This document shows positions 53,302 to 61,588 of a stretch of DNA of 61,588 bases, one piece after another. The translations under genes and the position numbers were made by a program. The DNA comes from Acidimicrobiaceae bacterium (GTDB taxonomy: Bacteria > Actinomycetota > Acidimicrobiia > Acidimicrobiales > RAAP-2): assembly GCA_003142095.1 (NCBI GenBank), contig PLON01000072.1:2890-64477 (forward strand). The letters run 5' to 3'. The notes under the pieces were generated by a model. The model was not told the DNA's origin. It made no database searches and was given only the letters and a program-made list of their open reading frames with translations. The first letter of the stretch is position 1. Every line of letters starts with the position of its first letter.

Positions 53302-54066
53302 TCAGCGAAACTGCAGATACGCTAACGCGACCGCCATCGTCACGCCGAGCCAGCACAACGTCATCAGGGCGCGCTCGAGTGGAAGAAGAATTGTCTGGGG
53401 AGTAAGGGCGGCGGTCGTTCCATCTGCTCTCGTAATCGTCCCCTCCACTGAGGTAGTGCGTCGACGCAGTTCGCGCGCGGGCGTCGAGAGTGTGCGTTGG
53501 ATCTGGGTGATCAATGCACCGAAGATGGCGACCACGATCACCGCTACGCCCAACGTTGCGTGTTGGGCGTAGTAGGAGGTCAGGACAGGGAATGCGCCCC
53601 AGCCAAGGACCAAGACCAGCCCGTTGTGCAGGCGGCCCGAGAACAGCTCAAGGTTGTAGCTCACAGCAATGAAAGCTCCCGCGACGATAAAGAGGGCCAT
53701 GTAATAGTTCACGAGAAACATACCGAGGACGCCCAGACCAATTGCGCCGCCGACGCCAACAATGGCCGCTGCTACGAGTTGCCATTTGGGAATCGTCGTC
53801 TTTAACGGTCGGCCGTTCAGTTCGTCGAGAGCGTGAGCACCGACACCCAACGCCAAGAAAAAGGCTACGAGTGTTTCGACGAGTCGTGTCGCGTTCACCG
53901 GTCCCACGAGACACGCCCCGATCGTCACTAACGAGAGGTGCAGCATTGTGTACGGCGGGTGGAGCACCGTCCACCACTCCCGCAACCGCCGCCGACGTAG
54001 AAATCGGGGCCGGGCGTAGAACGACGGAGCGGCGACCGGCGTCTCGTAGCTCGAACTCTCGGGCAT
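53302..54066 (-). CDS. UbiA-like membrane prenyltransferase family protein, uncharacterised
   Basis: The 254-aa protein has seven or eight membrane segments after a basic N-terminus. WWTVLHPPYTMLHLSLVTIG opens the core and AHALDELNGRPLKTTIPKWQ takes the place of the first Asp-rich UbiA motif (NDxxD). A second canonical Asp-rich motif is not evident, so catalysis is uncertain. It starts 2 bp after the stop of the methyltransferase gene and is certainly co-transcribed with it. A quinone or polyprenyl role is inference. Confidence 0.6.
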   Translation of the reverse strand: MPESSSYETPVAAPSFYARPRFLRRRRLREWWTVLHPPYTMLHLSLVTIGACLVGPVNATRLVETLVAFFLALGVGAHALDELNGRPLKTTIPKWQLVAAAIVGVGGAIGLGVLGMFLVNYYMALFIVAGAFIAVSYNLELFSGRLHNGLVLVLGWGAFPVLTSYYAQHATLGVAVIVVAIFGALITQIQRTLSTPARELRRRTTSVEGTITRADGTTAALTPQTILLPLERALMTLCWLGVTMAVALAYLQFR

Positions 54067-54068
54067 CG

Positions 54069-54818
54069 CTACGTCGTCCGATATCCCCAGATGACGACGC
54101 CACCACCGAGGCTCATCGTGCGGTACTCAACGTGCTCGATACCGGCGTTGCGCCACGCGTCGATGGTCCACGCGAGTGAATACTTCTTGTAGTGCGCGGA
54201 GATGCTCGGGCCGAGAAAACGTCCGACGTCCCACCACGCCCGACCACCGGTCGCATATCCCGCCACGGGTAGAACGAGTCGCGTGTACAACCACCACGAC
54301 CAACGCCATCCGCGCTTCTCGGGTACGGCGAACTCCAGGCTGGCGACGCGCCCGCCCGGCTTCACCACCCGAGCGAGTTCGATCAACGTCGCCTGAGGAT
54401 CGGCCACGTAGCGCAAGAGATACGTGAAGGTCAGCGCGTCAAAGGAGGCGTCGGCGAAGGGCAGTTGTTCACCGCGCCCAAGGACGAGAGAGACTCGCTC
54501 TTCGAGCCCCGCTCGTTGAATATTGGACTGGCCCTCGTGCAACATCTCAGGGCTGAGATCAAGACCCACGACGTGCGCTGAGGTCTTTTTCGCGAGTCGT
54601 TTGGTGACCGCGCACGGTCCACAAGCGACGTCCAACACCAGATTCGGATGACTCGCCGCCACCTGATCAACCATGGTTGAACGCCAGAGGTGGTCCTGAC
54701 CGAAGGAGAGAAGGGCGGCCAGTCGGTTGTACCGGCCCGGCAGCGGCGCAAAGAGCCGCTCAGCGAACGTATTAGGAGTTTTGCGCGAGGCGGACACGCT
54801 TCGACTTTTCATCATCAT
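54069..54818 (-). CDS. UbiE/MenG-like SAM-dependent methyltransferase
   Basis: The 249-aa protein has the class I SAM site LVLDVACGPCAVTKRLAKK (motif I), VVGLDLSPEMLHEGQ (motif II), LPFADASFDALTFTYLLRYV and ARVVKPGGRVASLEFAVPE. These motifs are shared with MenG/UbiE C-methyltransferases of quinone synthesis. The ATG at 54818 follows GAGG at 5-nt spacing and is the first of three consecutive ATGs. It pairs with the UbiA-like gene downstream. It is not certainly the menaquinone enzyme, since no men genes are in view. Confidence 0.78.
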   Translation of the reverse strand: MMMKSRSVSASRKTPNTFAERLFAPLPGRYNRLAALLSFGQDHLWRSTMVDQVAASHPNLVLDVACGPCAVTKRLAKKTSAHVVGLDLSPEMLHEGQSNIQRAGLEERVSLVLGRGEQLPFADASFDALTFTYLLRYVADPQATLIELARVVKPGGRVASLEFAVPEKRGWRWSWWLYTRLVLPVAGYATGGRAWWDVGRFLGPSISAHYKKYSLAWTIDAWRNAGIEHVEYRTMSLGGGVVIWGYRTT

Positions 54819-54879
54819 CGACACCTCGTTGTCGAACCTTATAGGACGGCGCACGCGGTCGCACAAGCCCGCGCAACCT

Positions 54880-55062
54880 TCACGCGCCGTGATCTTTCGG
54901 TGAGCCAGTTAAAGGGGAATTAGTGCGTGTCGACTGCAAATACTCCGCGAGCGGCTCGTAGAACCATGAACCGTCGCAGCGCTCGCCGTTGACGAAGAAC
55001 GTGGGGGTACCGTTCGCACCGCTTCGAACCGCGTACGAGCAGCACGATTGGCGTGGACACAT
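54880..55062 (-). pseudogene. 3' remnant of a DsbA-like thiol oxidoreductase gene
   Basis: The frame contains VRSGANGTPTFFVNGERCDG followed by WFYEPLAEYL. This is the cis-Pro strand and final helix of actinobacterial DsbA-family proteins. The thioredoxin CxxC half and most of the fold are missing upstream, where the acyltransferase-like gene ends at 55070. It is a remnant only. Confidence 0.55.
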
Positions 55063-55069
55063 CGCCCGT

Positions 55070-56068
55070 TCACAACTCTCCATCGAAGTCGAGCCAGCCG
55101 GTCCGAGTGCGCCAGTGATTACCACGCTGAAGAACCGCGACGACCGCGCGTTCCAGAGATGTTGTCTGAGGTAGGTGGGCTAATGCGGTGTTCGGACGGC
55201 GGAAGACAAAATCGAGGACATCCTCGTCTCCGTCGAGCCATCCCGGCACAAGCTCGAATCGTCGCTGAAAACCCACGAGATTCGAGTCAGGTCTCAGCAC
55301 CTCGACAAGGCGATCGTCCATGGTCCAACTACGACACGTCGCGAGGCGACGTTGGCTCACGGGCCACAGTTCTCCCAACAGCCGTCGCGCGTCCGCAAAA
55401 GTTCGATCCAGAGACGCGGGCGTGAGATTGGCGTCCTGAGAGATATGCAGGCCGATCGAGGGGTCACCCCGGCGAAATCCGGGACCGAGTGCTCGCGCGT
55501 CACTCTCGTCGTACCACTCGGGCGAAAGGGTTCCGACGCCGAGGGTCACGCGATGAAACTCCAACGCCCCTATCTGAAGAAGTTCTCCTCGAAGTACGAG
55601 CAGTGTCCACCACCCCGTCTCGACACCGAGACTTCCCCACTTTCGTTCGTACGTCGCGCTGTGTCGAGCGAGTATGCCCACCGAGGCGTCGATAATGTCC
55701 TCCGGCGTACCGCTCTGACGCAGATACGCAACCGTCTCGTCGTAGCAAAGAGCAAACAGATAGAAATAGAACAGCCGTCCTTCGTCACCCACGTCGTTGA
55801 GATCCGTCCAGATCGGCACAGGAGCGTTGAAATTGCCTCGATCGGCCGTCACCATCGTGTAGCCCGCCGCGAGCAGGCTCGCCCACTGTGGATTCTCTTG
55901 CACCTCGGGCCAGTGGTCCACGATTTCTTGGACCTGCACAGCAGTGAGTCCGATATTTTCGAGAATTCGAGAGAGTTCGCCCGCGTCGACGTCACGCACT
56001 CGTTCCAGTGACGCGCTCGAAGGCAACGGCCAGAACTCCGTCATCTGCGAGATCGTGTCTTTCGTCAT
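55070..56068 (-). CDS. Acyltransferase-domain (NAT_N/GNAT_C-like) protein
   Basis: The 332-aa protein has an N-terminal helical part (LSRILENIGLTAVQVQEIVDHW). The central part is FYFYLFALCYDETVAYL and TGWWTLLVLRGELLQIGALEFHR. PSIGLHISQDANLTPASLDRTF and a late CRSWTMDDRLVEVL follow. The order is that of a GNAT-related acyltransferase-like family found in Firmicutes and actinobacteria without known substrate. The ATG at 56068 lacks a ribosome site; another ATG eight codons later is possible. Overall identification is moderate. Confidence 0.6.
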   Translation of the reverse strand: MTKDTISQMTEFWPLPSSASLERVRDVDAGELSRILENIGLTAVQVQEIVDHWPEVQENPQWASLLAAGYTMVTADRGNFNAPVPIWTDLNDVGDEGRLFYFYLFALCYDETVAYLRQSGTPEDIIDASVGILARHSATYERKWGSLGVETGWWTLLVLRGELLQIGALEFHRVTLGVGTLSPEWYDESDARALGPGFRRGDPSIGLHISQDANLTPASLDRTFADARRLLGELWPVSQRRLATCRSWTMDDRLVEVLRPDSNLVGFQRRFELVPGWLDGDEDVLDFVFRRPNTALAHLPQTTSLERAVVAVLQRGNHWRTRTGWLDFDGEL

Positions 56069-56257
56069 GCGTTTACTATTACCCGAAGGCGCCCGGAGCC
56101 GACGACTACGACCACGTGTGATCGCGGTCGCACCGATGTTCGCGGCCAGAACGGCCGTTCGGGTGCCCGGCAGTCGATTTACCATGGCCGAAGTGTAGTG
56201 AGACAAGTTCGTTAAGCGCGGTGAGGGCGACGTCTTGAAAGGGCGACCGACTTAGGA

Positions 56258-57475
56258 TTGACTCTGCCCGTGGACTCCGATACTTCGCCAACACCTGTCG
56301 TCCCCACGACCGAAGTCACCTTTCGGCCCTTCGCCTTCGCCAGCACCACCGGGGTATACATTCTCATGGGAGCGGTGACGTCGCTCTTCGGACCTCTGCT
56401 CGAAAGTTTTACTCATCGTTTCCATCTGTCTCTGCCCAGCGCGGGCGTGGCTCTCAGTGTGTATTTCGTCGGCGCCACATTTGGAGTTCTGCCGGGTTGG
56501 CTCGGATTGAAGCACCTCGAAGGTCGAATTGTCCTCATCATCTCTCTCGTCGCCATCGCCCTCGGCGCGGCCGGCGCAACGTTCTCGCACTCGTGGGTCC
56601 TCTTTCTCACGAGTGTGTTGATCATTGGCTTGGGCTTTGGCGCACTCGATATTGGCCTCAACACGTTGCTCGCTCGAACCGCCCTCAATGGTCGCGCGCG
56701 TCGGCTCAGCATCGGGAACGCCGGCTACGGCGTGGGCGCAGTCGTCTGTCCCCTCATCATCATTGGACTGGGACCAAAGAACTTCCCCACGCTCTTTGGA
56801 GGACTCTGCGTCCTCGCGCTGCTTCTCTCCACTCTCAACGGGGGCGTTCACGCGCCACCCCTTCGAACAGAGCCTCTGCAGTTCGAGATTTCGCAGATGA
56901 AGGCGCAGCGCCGACCGATTCTCATCACGTTCGTGCTGGCCTACATCTTCTACGTCGCCATCGAGACGAGTTCCTCGGGCTGGATGGCGACCCAGCTGCG
57001 CGGCGTCGGCTACTCCGAGTCCGTGGGTAGCCTGGTCACCGCGGGTTTTTGGTGCGGAATGGCCGTGGGCCGCTCGTTAGGCGGGCCGCTCTTTCATTGG
57101 CTCGCCGAGAAGAAACTCGTGCTCGGCGGTCTGACGCTCGCGATCGTGCTCTGTCTACTCGCCACTGCCAATCCGGTCGCCCCCTACGCCTATCCGGCCC
57201 TCGGATTAATCATCGCGTCGATCTTTCCCATGGGTCTGATCTGGTACACGTTGCTGTGCCCGCACGACAGCGACGGGTTGTCAACGCTGATTTTCTTCAT
57301 GATGATCGGCGGGGTCGCGGGACCGGGCGCCATCAGCCTGCTGGTGTCGCACTTTGGCGTACACGCCGTGGCGCCCACTCTCGCCGTGTTCGCCGTCATT
57401 GACCTGGCTGTCTTCGCGAGCGCGCTGCGGTTTCGACCAATCGTCGTTCCTTCGGTCGCGAGTTCGCCGGTGTAA
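56258..57475 (+). CDS. Major facilitator superfamily transporter
   Basis: The 405-aa protein has twelve hydrophobic segments in two halves: N-terminal GVYILMGAVTSLFGPLLES, GFGALDIGLNTLLARTAL and GNAGYGVGAVVCPLIII; C-terminal GFWCGMAVGRSLGGPLFHWL and IFFMMIGGVAGPGAISLLVS. The pattern is FucP-like, but the sugar-binding acidic residues are not obvious and the substrate is unknown. The start is TTG 56258 or GTG 56270. It stands alone, and the transposon-like element lies 58 bp downstream. Confidence 0.85.
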   Translation: MTLPVDSDTSPTPVVPTTEVTFRPFAFASTTGVYILMGAVTSLFGPLLESFTHRFHLSLPSAGVALSVYFVGATFGVLPGWLGLKHLEGRIVLIISLVAIALGAAGATFSHSWVLFLTSVLIIGLGFGALDIGLNTLLARTALNGRARRLSIGNAGYGVGAVVCPLIIIGLGPKNFPTLFGGLCVLALLLSTLNGGVHAPPLRTEPLQFEISQMKAQRRPILITFVLAYIFYVAIETSSSGWMATQLRGVGYSESVGSLVTAGFWCGMAVGRSLGGPLFHWLAEKKLVLGGLTLAIVLCLLATANPVAPYAYPALGLIIASIFPMGLIWYTLLCPHDSDGLSTLIFFMMIGGVAGPGAISLLVSHFGVHAVAPTLAVFAVIDLAVFASALRFRPIVVPSVASSPV

Positions 57476-57533
57476 TCGCTAGCGAAGGCTGCGTTACGGT
57501 GTGCCCGTCATGGCGCCCATCCATCAATGAGTT

Positions 57534-58992
57534 CCCCTTCGGCAAACTCGGGACCTAGTGGGGCGCGGTAATTACGCCCCTAATCCAAGTTTGAGCCAAA
57601 GTTTCTCCTAGTCGTCCACCATGGTGAACGATTCGGTTGACGCTTCGTCAGGGTGCGCCGTTACAACAAGATTCTGTTGCGCGGGACTTACCTCCCCTCC
57701 ACGTCCAGTACCGGAGCTTGTCCCCGGCAGGCCTTGTCGGGCCAGGTTGATGGCCGCGTTGTGATCGCGGCCAAGCGTGAGACCACAAGCCCCGCAGTGA
57801 TACGTCCTTTGGTCAAGAGACAGTGTGGCTTTGACTGTCCCACAGTGACTGCAGGTTTTTGAAGAGGGGTAGAACCGGTCGGCGCGCACGAGCGTCGACC
57901 CGTACCACTTGGTCTTGTACTCGAGTTGACGGGTGAACTCACCCCAGGCGGCATCTTGAATGTGCTTGGCGAGAGAGCGATTCTTCACCATGCCCGTCAC
58001 GTTGAGGTCCTCGATCACGATTACGTCGTAGTTCTTCGCGAGCATCGACGTGGTCTCGTGGATGAGATTACGGCGAGCGTTGCGAATGGAAGCGTGGATG
58101 TTCTGGACTCGGCCGTTAGCTTTCTTCCACCGGTTCGATGGCGCGACACCCTGCTTCGGACCCTGGCGTCGCGAGGCGATGCGTTGCGCGTGGGCCAGCC
58201 TCTTCTCAACGGTCACGTATCGACGGGGGTTGTCCACCTCGAGGACGTGCTCTCCATCGGGAGTAGCGCCGGTGTAGAGCGTCGTGATGCCGACGTCGAT
58301 GCCGATGATCCGCTCGGGGGCTCGAGGTGCGGGGATCGCCTGGGTGATCTCGACGGTGAACGAGATCGTCCACTTCCCGCCACGCTCGGTGAGCGTGGCG
58401 GCCATTATCTTGCCGGTTCCGCGCTCAAGGTGCCGGTAGAGCTTGCGGGTGGACTCGTAGTTCTTGATTTCGCCGATGCGCGCAACGCGTACGTGGTGGG
58501 AATCAGCGAGGCGCACAGCAGACCCCATGAACCGGACCGAGCCGCCCTGGCCCTTGCGCTTGAAGCACGGGAACTTGGCACGGCCCTGGTGGAAGTTGGT
58601 GAAGGCTTTAGAGAGCCGCTGGGCCGCGTCGTTGTAAGTGCTTGAACCGTTCTCCGCCCACCACGGGGCCGCCTCGTCACGGTGCTCAGAGGTAGAGCAG
58701 ACCAAAGTGGCCAGTGTCGATCCAATCCCCCTGCGCGACCTCGATCCCCGCGTCCTTCTTCGCGCGGTTGTCATCCCAGTTGTCCTTCACCAACCCGAGC
58801 AACGTGTTGTACGCGAACCGTGATCCGCCGACGTGACTACGCAGCATCGAGGTTTGCTCGGGCGTGGGATCCAGCGCGTAGGTGTAGGCCCGGGTAAGCG
58901 TGGTGTTGCTAGCCGAGCTCGTCACCTACTCAGTATCGGGACACGCTGTGACATTCACCACGCCCCATCGGGTCCCGAGTTTGCCGAAGCAG
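57534..58992 (-). mobile_element. 1459-bp TIR-bounded element carrying only tnpB
   Basis: Terminal inverted repeats of 35 bp (57534-57568 and 58958-58992) share 29 positions, including the 19-bp block CTTCGGCAAACTCGGGACC and TGGGGCG. The 8-bp direct repeat AATGAGTT flanks the element exactly (57526-57533 and 58993-59000), as a target duplication would. Inside there is only a frameshifted tnpB. A GGGGCG/CGCCCC hairpin (57560-57580) lies between the tnpB stop and the left end. No DDE or Y1 transposase is encoded, so it looks non-autonomous. Confidence 0.8.
57608..58925 (-). pseudogene. tnpB: RNA-guided endonuclease TnpB, frameshifted
   Basis: The N-terminal frame (58925-58686) gives YALDPTPEQTSMLRSHVGGS, RFAYNTLLGLVKDNW and GHFGLLYL, then stops. 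The rest continues in another frame: HRDEAAPWWAENGSSTYNDA, FKRKGQGGS, RuvC motifs GIDVGITTLYTGATPDG, VIEDLNVTGM and GRDHNAAINLARQG, and the zinc finger CSHCGTVKATL...CGACG. Two bases are missing at about 58688, where CTC-TGG-GAG would be expected. RuvC Asp, Glu and Asp are all intact, so decay is recent. By family knowledge its guide RNA would overlap the 3' end. Confidence 0.85.
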
Positions 58993-58998
58993 AATGAG

Positions 58999-59451
58999 TT
59001 AATACTGGATCAACATGGATATGAGCGCCACGCCAACGATGGCGAGGAGTATGTCAATCGAGCGCAGCAGTTCTCGCCCCTGCTCGCGAGTCGCGACCCC
59101 GTCGCGAGCGATCGCCGCAGCAACGCGTCGCTCTTCGGGCAGCGTCCTCGCTTCCAAGTGGCCCGCGGCAGCCAGGTAACACACGAGACCCACGATCACC
59201 CAGGCGTGCGATAACGAAACCGATCGTCCTCCGCTGTACACCATGATGAAACCCGTGATCGGCAGAACATGCAAAAGGCGTGCGGCCCAGTTTCGACGCC
59301 GCGGAAAACGCAGAGCCTGCGTTCCCGCATCCGCTCCGCGCATCACGCCGAGAGCCGCGACGCGCATGGCGATGAAGACGACAATCGTTCCGACGCCCGC
59401 GATGATGTGCACCAAGAAGACCAGGTCGTACGCGACGGAGGTGGCGATCAC
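58999..59451 (-). CDS. Small integral membrane protein (DUF2269-like)
   Basis: The 150-aa protein has four membrane segments: VAYDLVFLVHIIAGVGTIVV, then a basic loop (RFPRRRNWAARLLHVLP), GFIMVYSGG, WVIVGLVCYLAAAGHLEA and a C-terminal LLAIVGVALISMLI. The early His in VHIIAG and the layout resemble the DUF2269 family. The function is unknown. Its stop codon (TAA, 59001-58999) overlaps the right 8-bp duplication of the adjacent element, so insertion happened exactly at the gene end. The GTG start overlaps the meaB stop by 4 bp. Confidence 0.65.
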   Translation of the reverse strand: MIATSVAYDLVFLVHIIAGVGTIVVFIAMRVAALGVMRGADAGTQALRFPRRRNWAARLLHVLPITGFIMVYSGGRSVSLSHAWVIVGLVCYLAAAGHLEARTLPEERRVAAAIARDGVATREQGRELLRSIDILLAIVGVALISMLIQY

Positions 59452-60407
59452 GATTCGTCGAGCAACACTTCGGCGGCGCGATACGGATCCGTTAGCCCCT
59501 CGACCAACGCGTCGATCTGCGCTTCGTAGGCGCTCTCGTGGGCGAGTTGTGCAACGCGCGAACGCACGACAGCACTGACGACTTTGTCGAGCTCCGCGCG
59601 CGTGCGCTGACGTCGAGCACTCGCCAACAGGTCCTTATCTAGAAAGCGACGATGCGCGTCGATGGCGTCGAAGAGAGCGTCCGTTCCTTCGTCGCTGGTA
59701 GCCGTCGTTTCTACGATAACGGGACGCCACTCGCGTGCGCGGCCAAGATCGAGCATCTGTTCAAGATCGCGACGAGTTTCTTTGACTCCGGGACGGTCGG
59801 CTTTGTTGATCACGAAAATGTCCGCGACTTCCAAGAGGCCGGCCTTGTTGGCCTGCATCGAGTCGCCCCAGCCGGGATTCGTCACGACCACCGTCGTGTC
59901 CGCGGCCGAGGCGATTTCAACTTCCATCTGGCCGACGCCGACCGTCTCCACGAAGGCGAACGGGAACGACGCCGCGCCGAGAACACGCAGGGCGTCAGGG
60001 ACGGCGAGCGAGAGTCCGCCGAGATGTCCCCGCGTCGCCATAGAGCGGATGAAGACGCGGTTGTCGGTGGCGTGATCCTGCATACGGATCCGGTCTCCCA
60101 ATATCGCTCCACCAGTAAAGGGTGAGCTCGGGTCGACGCAGAGGATGGCGACTTGATCGAAGGTCTCGGCGTCGCCCACTTGGCCGCGGGTAAGGGCGCT
60201 CGTGATGAGGCGATCAGTGAGGGTTGATTTGCCGGCCCCGGGCGAACCAGTGAGTCCGACGACGTAGGGCGCGGGCGCGGCGTAGGCCAGCGCGGCCGTG
60301 ACGCGGTGGTGTTCTCCTCCGGACTCCACGTAGGTCAATAGTCGCGCGAGGGCGGCACGCGAACCATCGCGGGCTTCAACAAGTAGTTCGGCGGGTTCGC
60401 GCGACAT
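59448..60407 (-). CDS. meaB: Methylmalonyl-CoA mutase-associated GTPase MeaB
   Basis: The 319-aa G3E-family GTPase has the P-loop VGLTGSPGAGKSTLTDRL, switch region LCVDPSSPFTGGAILGDRIR and FIRSMATRGHLGGLS. VETVGVGQMEVEIASAADTT, NPGWGDSMQANKAGLLEVAD, the NKADRPG base motif and a C-terminal dimerisation arm follow. MeaB loads and protects adenosylcobalamin-dependent mutases. No mutase subunit gene is within the window. The ATG at 60407 shares a base with the murA stop (TGATG); a GTG directly before it (60410) is an alternative start. Confidence 0.93.
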   Translation of the reverse strand: MSREPAELLVEARDGSRAALARLLTYVESGGEHHRVTAALAYAAPAPYVVGLTGSPGAGKSTLTDRLITSALTRGQVGDAETFDQVAILCVDPSSPFTGGAILGDRIRMQDHATDNRVFIRSMATRGHLGGLSLAVPDALRVLGAASFPFAFVETVGVGQMEVEIASAADTTVVVTNPGWGDSMQANKAGLLEVADIFVINKADRPGVKETRRDLEQMLDLGRAREWRPVIVETTATSDEGTDALFDAIDAHRRFLDKDLLASARRQRTRAELDKVVSAVVRSRVAQLAHESAYEAQIDALVEGLTDPYRAAEVLLDES

Positions 60408-61588
60408 CACGAGAACCGTTCAATATTTGCGCCCAGACCGCTCAGTCGTCCCACGAAATCGTCGTAGCCGCGGTCCATGTGCTCGAGGCCCGTGACGGTG
60501 GTTTCGCCGTCGGCTACGAGACCAGCGAGAATCAGCGCAGCGGCGGCGCGAATGTCGCTCGCACGCACCGTCGTACCGGTCAGATGATCAACGCCGCGGA
60601 TCAACGCATGATGGCCCTCCGTCGTGATGTTGGCGCCCAGGCGCACAAGTTCATCGACGTAACGAAAACGCCCGGCAAAGAGATTCTCCGTAACGACGGA
60701 CACACCGTCCGCGACGCTCAGCGTCGTGGTCAAGATGGGCTTGTAGTCCGTCGCGACGCCCGGGTAGGGCAACGTCGCGATGTCAACGCTGCGCAGTCGC
60801 CCGCGCGCTTCAACCGCAACCCCCACACCGTGACGATCGACGTCGGCACCCATGGCTTCGAACTTGCGTAGAAACATCACCATGTGCTCCGGACAGGCGT
60901 CAACGACGCGCACGGAACCGCGCGTGATCAGCCCGGACGCGAGGTAAGTGCCCGAGACCACCCGGTCGGTCACTACCCGGTGAGCTGCGGGTCCCAGTTC
61001 GGCAACGCCGTCGATCGTCAAGAGCGATGTGCCGAGTCCCTCTACGCGCGCACCCATCGCGATGAGCTGGCGTCCGAGGTCCTCGACCTCGGGTTCGCGC
61101 GCCGCGTTATCAATGATGGTGCGACCCTCGGCGAGGACGGCCGCCATCAACAAGTTGTCGGTCGCCGTGTGACTGGGATATTCAAGAGTGATGCGCGTCG
61201 CACGAAGACGAGGTGACGATGTCGTCGCGTGGATTGACGTCCGGTCATTGTGAAACGTCGCGCCCATGGCGCTCAGTCCCTCGGTGTGAAAGTTGATCGG
61301 CCGCTGACCGAAGTCGTCACCGCCCGGAAGAGCCATGTTGGCCTCACCACAGCGAGCGAGCAGGGGGCCAAGCACGACGATCGAGGCGCGCATCGCTTCA
61401 AAGAGATGGGCGGGAGCGAGCGGGTAAAGTTGGTCGGCCGGGGGCACCACGATGGTGAGTTCATGCTCTCGCGGTACGGACACCTGACAGCCCAGAGCCA
61501 CCAACAGTTCGCTCATCACCGCGACGTCGCTGATGTGGGGCACGTTCGTCAGGAGGTGTTCACCCGAGGCCAATAAGCAAGCCGCCAT
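60407..61588 (-). CDS. murA: UDP-N-acetylglucosamine 1-carboxyvinyltransferase, 5' end outside the window
   Basis: The visible 393 residues cover nearly all of MurA, which adds enolpyruvate to UDP-GlcNAc in peptidoglycan synthesis. They include [72 protein letters not shown] and [15 protein letters not shown]. The usual catalytic Cys of the LPGGCAIG loop is Asp here (about residue 91 of the visible part), as in mycobacteria, where it confers fosfomycin resistance. The frame runs off the window edge; roughly 25 N-terminal residues with the conserved KN site are missing. Confidence 0.93.
   Translation of the reverse strand: MAACLLASGEHLLTNVPHISDVAVMSELLVALGCQVSVPREHELTIVVPPADQLYPLAPAHLFEAMRASIVVLGPLLARCGEANMALPGGDDFGQRPINFHTEGLSAMGATFHNDRTSIHATTSSPRLRATRITLEYPSHTATDNLLMAAVLAEGRTIIDNAAREPEVEDLGRQLIAMGARVEGLGTSLLTIDGVAELGPAAHRVVTDRVVSGTYLASGLITRGSVRVVDACPEHMVMFLRKFEAMGADVDRHGVGVAVEARGRLRSVDIATLPYPGVATDYKPILTTTLSVADGVSVVTENLFAGRFRYVDELVRLGANITTEGHHALIRGVDHLTGTTVRASDIRAAAALILAGLVADGETTVTGLEHMDRGYDDFVGRLSGLGANIERFS

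Noticed and set aside
1-61588. CRISPR array or prophage
   Set aside because: No regularly spaced direct repeats, cas genes, integrase, terminase or structural phage genes were seen.

Overview
The window reads as one contiguous chromosomal stretch of a high-GC actinobacterium. Pointers are the mycothiol-type deacetylase pair, a mycoredoxin-like glutaredoxin fused to thioredoxin reductase, the ImuA'/ImuB/DnaE2 mutasome under a Gram-positive type LexA box, DipZ, a ClpC2-like protein, remnants of F420-dependent enzymes, and a MurA with Asp in place of the catalytic Cys. A member of the class Acidimicrobiia would fit, but that rank is a guess. Genes are packed tightly, with many TGATG, ATGA or GTGA overlaps and many GTG or TTG starts.

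1-7.1 kb: housekeeping and hypothetical genes (S51-like peptidase, Grx-TrxR fusion, DHFR-like protein, CHAD protein) plus two decayed F420-family genes. 7.1-9.7 kb: a visibly lower-GC segment with a J-domain/zinc-ribbon protein and a frameshifted secreted repeat protein. The latter lies between an intact tRNA-Arg(CCU) and a degenerate second copy of the same tRNA, the geometry of a tRNA-integrated island. 9.8-15.0 kb: an arsenic cluster with divergent arsR and arsI-acr3-FAD reductase-arsC-CDF-like transporter around an ATTGACA/TGTCAAT operator. 15-31 kb: an IlvD/Edd dehydratase, a P-loop kinase, a ClpN-only protein, a polar amino-acid ABC importer, DipZ, ABC-F, a prolyl-aminopeptidase-like hydrolase, a MacB-like exporter, YchF and AhcY. 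31-36 kb: two adjacent LmbE/Mca-type deacetylases, then an NRAMP-like transporter downstream of a PRC/MgtE-N/CBS protein, with a strongly structured leader between them. 36-39 kb: threonine aldolase, hotdog thioesterase, FabH and a nucleotidyltransferase.

39-45 kb is an SOS divergon. imuA'-imuB-dnaE2 face an SRAP (YedK/HMCES-like) gene, with a single perfect CGAACATATGTTCG LexA box whose centre holds the imuA' start codon. 45-52 kb: GNAT, DUF402 and DUF2332 proteins, a tRNA-Ala(CGC), and assimilatory sulfate reduction (cysH divergent from cysDN). 52-57.5 kb: rpiA, remnants of an amidase and a DsbA-like gene, a MenG/UbiE-like methyltransferase with a UbiA-like membrane protein, an acyltransferase-like protein and an MFS transporter.

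57.5-59.0 kb is the most unusual element. A frameshifted TnpB is the only coding content of a 1459-bp unit bounded by 35-bp inverted repeats and a perfect 8-bp target duplication. This is transposon architecture that TnpB-family (IS200/IS605-like) elements do not normally have. The window ends in meaB and the 5'-truncated murA. I saw no CRISPR array, rRNA or complete prophage.
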